Shown here piece by piece: positions 46,420-54,066 of a DNA stretch of 59,935 nucleotides. The first letter of the stretch is position 1. Each line of letters opens with the position of its first letter. A program made the translations under genes and the position numbers. The DNA comes from Caballeronia sp. GAFFF1 (GTDB lineage: Bacteria; Pseudomonadota; Gammaproteobacteria; Burkholderiales; Burkholderiaceae). Location: the NCBI RefSeq assembly GCF_023630705.1, contig NZ_JALQEM010000007.1, positions 1-59,935 on the forward strand, read 5' to 3'. The notes under the pieces are model-generated. The model was not told the DNA's origin. It worked only from the letters and a program-made list of their open reading frames with translations, and searched no databases.

Positions 46420-46890
46420 ATGAAGACCCACTCGATGACTCCGGTCGCGCGTATCGCATTCGCGCTCGCCGTGCTCGGCGTGCTCGCCGCATGCGAGAAG
46501 CACGACGCCGCCGCCGGCCAGGCCGCGAACGCCTACAACAATCTGGCGAGTCAGACGACGCAGAAGCTGGATCAGGCGGCGAGCTATGTCGGCCAGAAGG
46601 TCGACGCGGCAAAGCAGTCGGCACAACAGAGTTTCGATCACGCCGGCTCCGCGCCGGACTTATCCGCGAGCGGCGTGGCCGCGTCGGCGCGCGCGAATCT
46701 GCAGAACGCGGCGAGCGCGACGAACGCCGCCATCGCCGATGCCGCGAGCGCAACCGGCGCGGGATTGCAAACGGCGGGTCGCAAGCTGCAGGAGTGGTCG
46801 GCCAAGGACGGCGGCGCATCCGGCACGCAGGCGTCGGGCTCGGACTCGGCGAGCGATGCCGCCGGCACCCGCACGGACATGGATAAATAA
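46420..46890 (+). CDS. Ala-rich lipoprotein of unknown function
   Basis: A 156-residue predicted lipoprotein: leader with hydrophobic FALAVLGVLAAC, where LAAC is the lipobox. The mature part is helical and rich in Ala, Ser, Gln and Asp (NAYNNLASQTTQKLDQAASY, DAAKQSAQQSF), with repeated amphipathic patterns resembling LEA-like or coiled-coil envelope proteins. The end is disordered (GASGTQASGSDSASD). ATG at 46420 has an excellent AGGAGG site 7 bases upstream. The next gene, 105 bases on, is a mechanosensitive channel, so an osmotic link is conceivable but unproven. Confidence 0.8.
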   Translation: MKTHSMTPVARIAFALAVLGVLAACEKHDAAAGQAANAYNNLASQTTQKLDQAASYVGQKVDAAKQSAQQSFDHAGSAPDLSASGVAASARANLQNAASATNAAIADAASATGAGLQTAGRKLQEWSAKDGGASGTQASGSDSASDAAGTRTDMDK

Positions 46891-46995
46891 GCGGCCGGTC
46901 GAGCCGGCGCGCGCTTAACATTCGGTTACCTCGACAGTGCGCGGCGCGTGCACGTCAGCCGCTAAACTGGCGGTCTTTCGGAAATCGAGACCGTT

Positions 46996-49650
46996 ATGAA
47001 ACCACGCAAGCTCGCGGATCGCGGCGCGCTGGCGTTTGTCGCGATATCCCGGATCTCCGCTCTCGCGCTGCGGCGCGGCGTACAGCAGGCGGGCATCCCC
47101 GGAACCCGTGCGATATCGTTCTTGACGACGCTCATCCTCATCGCGCTTTTCTCGCTGACGATTCCCGCCGCACAAGCCGCCCCGGCGCTCGACCTGCCGT
47201 CGCTCCAGGAACTGATCGCGCCGCCCGCGCCGGCAGCGGCGTCGGCGGACGCGTCGTCGGGTGCATCCGCGTCCGTTCCCTCCGATGCCGACATGGTGCG
47301 ATCGCTCGACACCGTCATTTCGACGCTCGACAGCGACCGTCAGCGCAGCGCGCTCGTTGCGCAACTGAAAAAGCTACGCGACGCCAAGCGCGCGGCCGAA
47401 GCCGCTGCGACCGCGCCGCCGACCGCAGCCGCCGCTCAGGCGGCATCGACGGACGCTGCCGCGCCGCCGCCGGCCACGCCGCCGACCGCAACGACGTCCG
47501 CGGCCTCATCCGTGGTGGCCGCCATCGCGCAGAACGCCGGTTTGCTCGGCGCGATTGCGTCGGCGCTGACGAGCATCGAAGCGGACGTGAAGCGCGGCAA
47601 GACGCCGGTCGCGTACTGGAGCGGGCGCTTCAACGCGGCAGGCAACGAGCTCTTTACCATCGTCACGAGCCAGAGCCGCGAGCCGTTCGGCCGCACGCTC
47701 TTCAACTACTTCGCGACGCTCGCGGGCTGGGGCGCGTGCGCGTTTCTGCTCGTGAGCCTGCAGCGCCGCATGCACAGGCGCTACGGCATCGAAGCCGGGC
47801 TGCATTCGAATCCGACCACGCGCGAGCTGCTTCTCTTCACGATGCGGCGTGTCGCACCCTATGTCTTCGCGTTCGTCGCGGCGCTGACGTTCGTGCACAT
47901 GATGCCGCAGTCGCTCGGCCGCACGCTCGCGATGGTCACCGCCTACGCGATCGTCGCGGGCGCGGTGTTCTCGGCGATCTGTCTCATCATGTTCTCGCTC
48001 TTCGGGTCGGCGCACCGGCGTGTCGCGGTGAACGTGCTGATCGTTCACGCGCGGCGCCTCCTTTTCGCCATCGGCACGTTCGGCGCGCTCGGCGATGCCG
48101 CCGCCAATTACGACGTCGCCCAGCAACTCGGCACCAATCTCTCGGCGCTCATTTCGACCTTCGCGAACATGGTCGCGGCCGGACTCACCGCGTACTTCGC
48201 GCTGGCGTTCCAGCGGCCCGTCGCGCATCTGATCCGCAGCCGCACTTACGAGCAGCGCAACACGCGCAAGGCCGCGACCGAAACGTTCGAGGTAGTCGCG
48301 TCGTTGTGGCAGTTGCCGCTCTTGCTGCTCGCGTGCGCGTCGGTGGTCGCGACGCTCGCGGGCATCGGCACGTCCGAAAACGTGCTGCAAATGGCGATCG
48401 CCACGGCCGGCTTGCTCGTCGTCGCGTTCTTCCTCTCGGCCATCGTCATTCGCATCACGCGGCCCAAATCGCGCAGGCCGCGCCGCCAATCGGCGTATGT
48501 GCGGCGGCTCGTGAAGTTCGTCGGCACGATGATCGTCGTCGGCATATGGCTCGCGTTCCTCGAAGTCTCATCGCGCTTCTGGGGCTTCTCGCTCGCGCAG
48601 ATGGCCGAGCGCAGCGTGGCGGCGCGCGGCATCACGCACGCGGTCAGCATGATCGTGCTGACGTTCTTCGTCGTATGGCTCGTGTGGATTCTGATCGACA
48701 CCGGCATTCAGGAGGCGCTCAGGCCCGATTCGGCGCGGCGCAGCGGACGCGGGCCGAGCATGCGCGCGCGCACCATGCTGCCGTTGTTGCGCAACGTCGT
48801 GTTCGTCGTGCTCTTCCTGGTCGCGGCCATCGTGACGGCGGCCAATCTCGGGCTGAACGTGACGCCGCTGCTCGCCGGCGCGGGCGTGATCGGTCTTGCG
48901 GTCGGTTTCGGCGCGCAATCGCTGGTCGCGGATCTCATCACGGGGCTTTTCATCATCATCGAAGACACCATTTCGGTCGGCGACTCGATCGAAGTGGAAG
49001 GCGGGCACGCGGGCATCGTCGAGAGCCTGACGATACGCACCGTGCGGCTGCGCGACGGGCAGGGCGCGATCCACGCCATTCCGTTTTCGCAGATCAAGAC
49101 GGTGAAGAACCTGTCGCGCGACTTCGCGTACGCGGTGTTCGAAGTGCGCGTGCCGTTCTCGGCGGACGTCGACGAAGTGACGGAGATGATCCGCGAGGTC
49201 GGCGCCGATCTCATGGACGATCTGCGCTATCGGCGCGAGATGCTGGGGCCGGTCGAGGTGTGGGGACTGGACCGGTTCGATCCGAACTGGATGGTCGTGA
49301 AAGGGCAAATCAAGACGCGGCCGCTTCTGCAATGGAGCGTCGCGCGTGCGTTCAACTTGCGCATCAAGCGGAAAATGGACGCAGCCGGCATGGAGATTCC
49401 CGTGCCGCAGATGCAGGTGCAGATGGCGCAAAACGGCGTGCACGGTGCGGGCGATGCGGCGCACGCCGCAAAGGCCAAGCGCATCTGGCTGGACGAAGAG
49501 CCGCCGCTCGCCGATGCCGAGTCGGGCCCGGTGGCGACGGTCAAGGCCGTGGACGTGTCGCACGAGCCGCGGCCCGCGCCGCCCGCCACGGACCTCTCGG
49601 TGCCGATTCCGCCGCAGATCACGACGGCGCCCGAGCCCGGCAAGGGCTGA
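46996..49650 (+). CDS. Large MscS-family mechanosensitive channel (YbiO-like)
   Basis: Inner-membrane channel opened by membrane tension at hypo-osmotic shock. The 884-residue protein has a signal-like N-terminus (cleavage near APALDL) and an Ala/Pro/Ser-rich periplasmic part (about 70-180). About eight extra membrane helices follow (220-590), then the MscS core: pore helix AGAGVIGLAVGFGAQSLVADL and the beta domain SVGDSIEVEGGHAGIVESLTIRTVRLRDG, cited in part as VGFGAQSLVADL and GDSIEV. The cytoplasmic cage precedes a Pro-rich tail. Size and layout resemble YbiO rather than the 286-residue MscS. It converges with the dioxygenase gene, 14 bases apart. Confidence 0.92.
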   Translation: MKPRKLADRGALAFVAISRISALALRRGVQQAGIPGTRAISFLTTLILIALFSLTIPAAQAAPALDLPSLQELIAPPAPAAASADASSGASASVPSDADMVRSLDTVISTLDSDRQRSALVAQLKKLRDAKRAAEAAATAPPTAAAAQAASTDAAAPPPATPPTATTSAASSVVAAIAQNAGLLGAIASALTSIEADVKRGKTPVAYWSGRFNAAGNELFTIVTSQSREPFGRTLFNYFATLAGWGACAFLLVSLQRRMHRRYGIEAGLHSNPTTRELLLFTMRRVAPYVFAFVAALTFVHMMPQSLGRTLAMVTAYAIVAGAVFSAICLIMFSLFGSAHRRVAVNVLIVHARRLLFAIGTFGALGDAAANYDVAQQLGTNLSALISTFANMVAAGLTAYFALAFQRPVAHLIRSRTYEQRNTRKAATETFEVVASLWQLPLLLLACASVVATLAGIGTSENVLQMAIATAGLLVVAFFLSAIVIRITRPKSRRPRRQSAYVRRLVKFVGTMIVVGIWLAFLEVSSRFWGFSLAQMAERSVAARGITHAVSMIVLTFFVVWLVWILIDTGIQEALRPDSARRSGRGPSMRARTMLPLLRNVVFVVLFLVAAIVTAANLGLNVTPLLAGAGVIGLAVGFGAQSLVADLITGLFIIIEDTISVGDSIEVEGGHAGIVESLTIRTVRLRDGQGAIHAIPFSQIKTVKNLSRDFAYAVFEVRVPFSADVDEVTEMIREVGADLMDDLRYRREMLGPVEVWGLDRFDPNWMVVKGQIKTRPLLQWSVARAFNLRIKRKMDAAGMEIPVPQMQVQMAQNGVHGAGDAAHAAKAKRIWLDEEPPLADAESGPVATVKAVDVSHEPRPAPPATDLSVPIPPQITTAPEPGKG

Positions 49651-49664
49651 GTCGACCCGGTCGC

Positions 49665-50237
49665 TCAGGCGGCGAGAAGATCGTTGACGTGCGTGGCGAT
49701 GTGCTCGCCCGCCACGCCGTAAATGTGGATCGATACGGCGCGCGTCGTGGCATCGGCGGGATTGCAGAGCTGATGAATCGCGCCGCGTCCCGCGTCCGCA
49801 TACGACACCGCGCCCGCTTCGCGCGGATGCCGGCGCGTCTCGATGGCGCGATGCGAATTCGCGTCCCAACGATACTGCGTCTCGGCGAGCGCGCCGTCGA
49901 TGACCGCATAACCGCACCATGTCCGATGCGCATGCACGGGGCTCGACTGCCCCGGCTCCCAGACGAGCGCGGCGATCGCGTAACGGCCGAGCGGATCGGC
50001 GGCGAGCAGATGACGCTGATAGCCCTGCGGACTGCCGGCGCGCTGATCGGCACGCAGAAGCGCCGGATCGGCGATCGCTCTGGAAAGTGCCGCATGCACG
50101 CGCACGCCGAACGAGATGCCGCCATCGGCTTGCGCCGCATCGAGCGCGGTATCGATTTCGTGACAGAGGCGGCCGACGGCAGCGTTCCGGTCAGCCGGAA
50201 AATGCACGCTGCGTTGAGTGGCTAATTCGAGTTCCAT
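49665..50237 (-). CDS. Cysteine dioxygenase-like cupin (thiol dioxygenase)
   Basis: Iron-dependent cupin that oxidises a thiol such as cysteine (to cysteine sulfinate) or 3-mercaptopropionate. The 190-residue protein matches the bacterial CDO length. The first cupin motif SPVHAHRTWCGYAVIDG supplies His102 and His104, and IHQLCN supplies His155, the expected three-His iron site. A Cys in the motif (TWCG) is where mammalian CDO has its Cys-Tyr crosslink partner. Which thiol is used cannot be told. ATG at 50237 is the only good start. It is divergent from an Lrp/AsnC regulator across 120 bases, its likely controller. Confidence 0.85.
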   Translation of the reverse strand: MELELATQRSVHFPADRNAAVGRLCHEIDTALDAAQADGGISFGVRVHAALSRAIADPALLRADQRAGSPQGYQRHLLAADPLGRYAIAALVWEPGQSSPVHAHRTWCGYAVIDGALAETQYRWDANSHRAIETRRHPREAGAVSYADAGRGAIHQLCNPADATTRAVSIHIYGVAGEHIATHVNDLLAA

Positions 50238-50281
50238 GATGACGTGCGTGCCGGTGATGTCGATCACGAATTTATACCGGC

Positions 50282-50309
50282 TTGCATCCGGAAACGGTTT
50301 CCATATAAT
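50282..50309 (+). promoter_or_regulatory. Candidate sigma-70 promoter of lrp-family gene
   Basis: Perfect -10 TATAAT at 50304-50309 with TTGCAT at 50282-50287 (16-base spacer). Predicted transcription start near 50316, about 40 bases before the ATG at 50358. Confidence 0.55.
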
Positions 50310-50329
50310 TCCGCTCGGAGAAGCAAAAA

Positions 50330-50344
50330 TAGAAAATTTTCCTA
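50330..50344. promoter_or_regulatory. Lrp-type operator TAGAAAATTTTCCTA
   Basis: Matches the E. coli Lrp consensus YAGHAWATTWTDCTR at 14 of 15 positions (only C at the D position differs). It lies in a conspicuously AT-rich patch of an otherwise GC-rich contig, just downstream of the predicted start of the regulator's own transcript and between it and the divergent dioxygenase gene. Likely autoregulation and control of the dioxygenase. Confidence 0.5.
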
Positions 50345-50357
50345 TCGGGGGTGCAGT

Positions 50358-50831
50358 ATGGGAATGGACCTCATCGACCGCAAGCTGCTGGAACTGCTGC
50401 AAGGCGACGTGACGATGCCTATTGCGGAACTGGCGTCGCGGGTGAATCTGTCGCAGACGCCGTGCTGGAAGCGGGTGCAGCGTCTGAAGGAGACGGGCGT
50501 GATTCGCGCCCAGGTCGCGCTGTGCGATCCGAAGAAGCTCGGCGTCGGCACGACGGTGTTCGTCGCGGTGCGCACGAATCAGCACACACAAAGCTGGGCC
50601 GACGAATTCACGCGCGCCGTGCGCGATATACCGGAAGTGGTCGAGGTGTACCGGATGAGCGGCGAGACGGATTACTTGCTGCGCGTGGTGGTATCCGACA
50701 TCGACGATTACGACCGCGTCTATAAACAGCTCATTCGCGCGGTGCCGCTCTACGATGTGAGTTCGAGCTTCGCAATGGAGCAGATCAAATATTCGACGGC
50801 GCTGCCGGTGCGGCCCGCCGCCGACGCCTGA
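50358..50831 (+). CDS. Lrp/AsnC-family transcriptional regulator
   Basis: A 157-residue regulator. The N-terminal helix-turn-helix (MDLIDRKLLELLQGDVTMP, LASRVNLSQTPCWKRVQRL) is followed by the RAM ligand-binding domain (VEVYRMSGETDYLLRVVVSD, VPLYDVSSSFAMEQIKY). SQTPCWKRVQRL is typical of the branch that includes the cysteine-responsive regulators. ATG at 50358 fits the family start and has a G-rich TCGGGGG site. It is divergent from a thiol dioxygenase, so the effector may be cysteine or a related amino acid. Confidence 0.94.
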   Translation: MGMDLIDRKLLELLQGDVTMPIAELASRVNLSQTPCWKRVQRLKETGVIRAQVALCDPKKLGVGTTVFVAVRTNQHTQSWADEFTRAVRDIPEVVEVYRMSGETDYLLRVVVSDIDDYDRVYKQLIRAVPLYDVSSSFAMEQIKYSTALPVRPAADA

Positions 50832-50854
50832 CCGCGTCGCATAAAAAACGCGCA

Positions 50855-50880
50855 AGAAAAAGCCGCCCGGGGAGGGCGGC
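50855..50880 (-). terminator. Minus-strand rho-independent terminator
   Basis: On the minus strand: stem GCCGCCC/GGGCGGC (50880-50874 with 50868-50862), TCCCC loop and TTTTT (50861-50857). It has no T run on the plus strand, so it does not end the lrp-family gene. The nearest minus-strand gene upstream is the FUSC gene ending at 51359, about 480 bases away. Confidence 0.7.
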
Positions 50881-50896
50881 GCAACACGTCCGGTCA

Positions 50897-50971
50897 CTAG
50901 GTATTCCGGTCTTGCCCCTTCAAGCCCTCGCCGGAATCGGACGCGCATGGAATCGCGTTGAGTATGGTCAT
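50897..50971 (-). CDS. Possible 24-residue small protein (weak)
   Basis: ATG at 50971 with AGAGG about 10 bases upstream, 24 codons (starts MTILNAIPCASDSGEG), stop 17 bases before the minus-strand terminator. No family is recognised and the ORF is short enough to be chance; it is listed because the terminator needs a transcript. Confidence 0.15.
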   Translation of the reverse strand: MTILNAIPCASDSGEGLKGQDRNT

Positions 50972-51128
50972 TCGGGCGCGCCTCTTACAAGCCGGGCGAT
51001 GCAGCAGTGAATTTCGCGGGCCTCGTTCGCGCAGCGAAATGACCGCGGCCGGTCGCAATCCAACTGAAAAGCAGTGCGGGTACGATGCTGGCTTTATCTC
51101 GATAACCGCAACGAGCCGCTGCGCCGCC

Positions 51129-51347
51129 ATGACCGACAACCCCCGCCAAGATCGCCCGCACCTCCCGCGCAAGAAGAATCCGACCTTGGGCATCACCGTG
51201 TTCATCGTGGTCGTGGTGCTGCTCGTGATCTTCACGCTGCTCTTCAACGCGATCCGCGACAAGCGCGAGTTCGACGAGCACAACGCGCCGCCCGCCGCCG
51301 CGAGCGACGCGCGTCCGGCACTGCCGGCCACCGGCGCCTCGCAGTAA
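51129..51347 (+). CDS. Small single-pass membrane protein
   Basis: A 72-residue protein: basic N-terminus (HLPRKKNPT), one strong membrane helix (LGITVFIVVVVLLVIFTLLF), then a charged segment (RDKREFDEH) and a Pro/Ala-rich tail. The positive-inside rule places the N-terminus in the cytoplasm. ATG at 51129 lacks a strong ribosome site; the frame is open further upstream but without a better start. No family recognised. It converges with the FUSC gene, 11 bases apart. Confidence 0.65.
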   Translation: MTDNPRQDRPHLPRKKNPTLGITVFIVVVVLLVIFTLLFNAIRDKREFDEHNAPPAAASDARPALPATGASQ

Positions 51348-51358
51348 GGCGTTCGCGA

Positions 51359-53881
51359 TCACGCGGGCAGGTGAATCTGCGTCGCGTCCTTGCGGATGAG
51401 CGCCGACGCCGTGAGCATCTGCTTGCATTGATGCGCGAGCAGTTTCAGATCCTGAATGGCATCGGCGGGCAGACTCTGCGCGCGTTCCGCTGCGGCGACC
51501 ATGGAATCCAGATCGCGGCGGAGCGTCTTGATCGCATCGGGCGATGCAGCGCCGTCTTCTTCCGAGACGACCGCCTGCGCTTCCGACAAGTTGTCCCGCA
51601 CGACGGCGAACGCGCGCTGCACCGGTTCGAATGACTGGCCGTCGGCCCCGTTGAGCGACTGCAAGAGCGGTGCGGCCGCCGTGATCTGCGACGCGAGCAC
51701 GTGGCTTTGCACGAGCAGATCGTTGAGTTCGGCGACATACCGTTGCTGTGCCTTCGGCTCCAGCATCATGCGCTGAAAAGCCTGCGCGAGGTTGGCGAAG
51801 GCCACGTGCACGTTCTTGCGCGCGAGGCGATAGCCGTAGTCGCGGTCGAGCGCGGACGCGACGACCGTGGCGGCGGCCGATGCGCCCTTGCTCGCGGTCG
51901 CAGCCGTGCTCTCGCCGATGCCCGCCGACGACAGCCGCTCGGCCGTTGCGCTCGCGGCCTTGATCGCGCTGGCCGCGACGGCTTCGGCTTCTGCCGTCGT
52001 GGTGGCTTGCGCTGGCTCGCTGGCCGCTTCCGCCGAGACGGAGGCCGGCTGCATCGACGAGGCGAACGCGGCGCGCGCCTGACCGTCGGCAAAGACGGCG
52101 CTCGGCGCGCTGGTCGTTGCTGCGGCGGTTGCCGTGGCCGCCGCGCGTGCTGCGCCCGCTGCCGCCTTCGCCTTCCAGCCCCAACTGGCTTCGAGGTAAT
52201 TCCGCGTCGCGCCCAGCAGGTCCTTCACGAGCTTGCCCATCAGCCGATATTCCCAGTACGGGAACAGGTGGCTCGCCGCGATGGCAATCGCGCAGCCGAC
52301 GACGGTATCGATGGCCCGCTCGCCGATGAGCCGCAAGCTGCCCGGCGCGAGCAGGTGGAACATCAGCAGCACGTAGCTGGACGTGAACACGACGCTGCCC
52401 GCGTAATTGAAAAGCAGCAGGCTGTAGCTCATCACCATCGACGCGAACATGGCGACCAGCAGAATGTGCGGGTCCTTCACGAGCAGAATAAGCGCGATGG
52501 TGACCGCGCAGCCGATCGCCGTGCCGATAATCCGCTGCGTGTTGCGCTGCTTGGTGAGCGAATAGCCGGGCTTGAGGATGATGACCGTGGTCATCACGAT
52601 CCAGTACGCATTGGTGAGCGGCAAGAGCCTGCCGAGCCAGAAGCCGACGCCCACCGCGATGGTCACGCGCAGCGCATGGCGAAAGCTGGGCGATGCCATG
52701 GTCAGGTTCGAGAAGATCTGCCTGAACGGCACGCGCCGGCTGGAGATGAATCGCGAGAGCGCGTGGTCGATCTGCAATTCAGTTTCGGTCGGGCTCGCCT
52801 CGTCGCGCGTGCGGCGGCGCATCTTGTCGATGAGACGCGTCGCGCTCCAGAGCCGCCGGAACACCGCTGTCGCCGCGGCATACGCTTCCGGATTTTTCTC
52901 CGGCAGCGCGTGCTTGCGCATGAGTTCCAGTTCGTATTCGATCGCGCGCAGCTCGGCCTTCGTGCTGACCTGCTTCGGCGCCGGACGATTCTGCAGCACC
53001 GCGAGCCCGATCTCCTGCAAGTCCTCGCCCGCCTTGCGCATCAGGTCGCGATAGAACACGAGCACGTCCGAACCGGCGAACGTCTTGCGCACAAGCGGAT
53101 AGTCCGTGTGCGCGCCGACGAAGAATTCGTGCAGATCCACGATGTTGATGAACAGATTGAAAAGCCGCGCGCGCCGCGCATCCAGCTTGCCGCTTTTCAC
53201 CTTCGGCAGATTGCGCAGCACGATGTCGCGCGCGCCTTCCTGCTGCTCGACCGCCGCGATCTGCTTTTCGATCAGCTTTCTGTAGCACTCGTCGAGATCG
53301 GCGTCGTTGTCGTAGAACTCGGCGCGCGCCTGAAGGTATTCCGCGCAACTGAAGATGCTCTGCGCGAGCGCCTGCCGCTCGATCCGGTAGACGAGCAGAT
53401 GCGACACGAGCGTGGCCCAGTACGTGTACCAGAGCCCGCCTAGCAGAATCCACGACGCGTTGATGAGCGCCTGCATCGGCGTGAAATGCTCTTCCAGCGT
53501 CACGATCATCATGAAGAGCGTGGCGAAGCTGATCTGCGGCCAGCGGTTGCCGTAGACCACGATCAGCGAGAGCACGAAGGTGAGCGGCACCACGGTCAGC
53601 CAGAGCGTAAGCGGATTCGCCGTCGCGATGCCGGTGGCAAGGGCCGAGAAGAAGCCGATGAACGTGCACGCCAGCATCTCGTTGTGCTTGTGCTTGAGCG
53701 GGCCGGGCATGTCCACGACGCATGCGCCGAGCGCGCCCGTCGCGATGGTGAAGCCGAGCTCGCGGTTGTGAAACACCGTGAGCATGAGCACCGCTGGCAG
53801 CGAGATGCCGAGCGCGCAGCGCAAGCCGCCAAAGAAGTACTGGCTATAGATGAACTTCCTGATTTCGAACGAGTAACGCAT
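51359..53881 (-). CDS. FUSC-family inner-membrane protein (YccS/YhfK-like)
   Basis: An 840-residue aromatic-acid-exporter/fusaric-acid-resistance type protein. Two bundles of about six membrane helices (residues 15-165 and 400-545) are each followed by a cytoplasmic helical domain. Recognisable blocks are ATGALGACVVDMPGPLKHKHN, here cited as GALGACVVDMPGPL, and VIILKPGYSLTKQRNTQRIIGT, cited as LKPGYSLTKQRNTQRIIG. The family exports toxic acids or compounds, but most members are uncharacterised. Residues about 565-680 are an Ala/Thr/Ser-rich low-complexity insertion between the second membrane bundle and the C-terminal domain. It is unlinked to any adaptor protein here. Confidence 0.88.
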   Translation of the reverse strand: MRYSFEIRKFIYSQYFFGGLRCALGISLPAVLMLTVFHNRELGFTIATGALGACVVDMPGPLKHKHNEMLACTFIGFFSALATGIATANPLTLWLTVVPLTFVLSLIVVYGNRWPQISFATLFMMIVTLEEHFTPMQALINASWILLGGLWYTYWATLVSHLLVYRIERQALAQSIFSCAEYLQARAEFYDNDADLDECYRKLIEKQIAAVEQQEGARDIVLRNLPKVKSGKLDARRARLFNLFINIVDLHEFFVGAHTDYPLVRKTFAGSDVLVFYRDLMRKAGEDLQEIGLAVLQNRPAPKQVSTKAELRAIEYELELMRKHALPEKNPEAYAAATAVFRRLWSATRLIDKMRRRTRDEASPTETELQIDHALSRFISSRRVPFRQIFSNLTMASPSFRHALRVTIAVGVGFWLGRLLPLTNAYWIVMTTVIILKPGYSLTKQRNTQRIIGTAIGCAVTIALILLVKDPHILLVAMFASMVMSYSLLLFNYAGSVVFTSSYVLLMFHLLAPGSLRLIGERAIDTVVGCAIAIAASHLFPYWEYRLMGKLVKDLLGATRNYLEASWGWKAKAAAGAARAAATATAAATTSAPSAVFADGQARAAFASSMQPASVSAEAASEPAQATTTAEAEAVAASAIKAASATAERLSSAGIGESTAATASKGASAAATVVASALDRDYGYRLARKNVHVAFANLAQAFQRMMLEPKAQQRYVAELNDLLVQSHVLASQITAAAPLLQSLNGADGQSFEPVQRAFAVVRDNLSEAQAVVSEEDGAASPDAIKTLRRDLDSMVAAAERAQSLPADAIQDLKLLAHQCKQMLTASALIRKDATQIHLPA

Positions 53882-54066
53882 CGACTTCCTGTCTGGACGC
53901 TCGCGGGGCGGGCAAGGGCGTTGTCGAGTCTAACCCAACTTACCGGGCCTTCGGACCTCGGCCGAATGGCCGAGTTCTCGGCACGCGCGACCCTTTGTTA
54001 TGCTGGCGCTTGATTTGACAAAGCTTTGCCTTTCGCGGCTTTCAGAGCGCATCCCGATCGCCTTTC

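Noticed and set aside
50238..50357. Extended start of the Lrp-family gene at GTG 50244
   Set aside because: The extra 38 residues do not resemble the family and the region contains the perfect -10 and the operator; ATG at 50358 is better.
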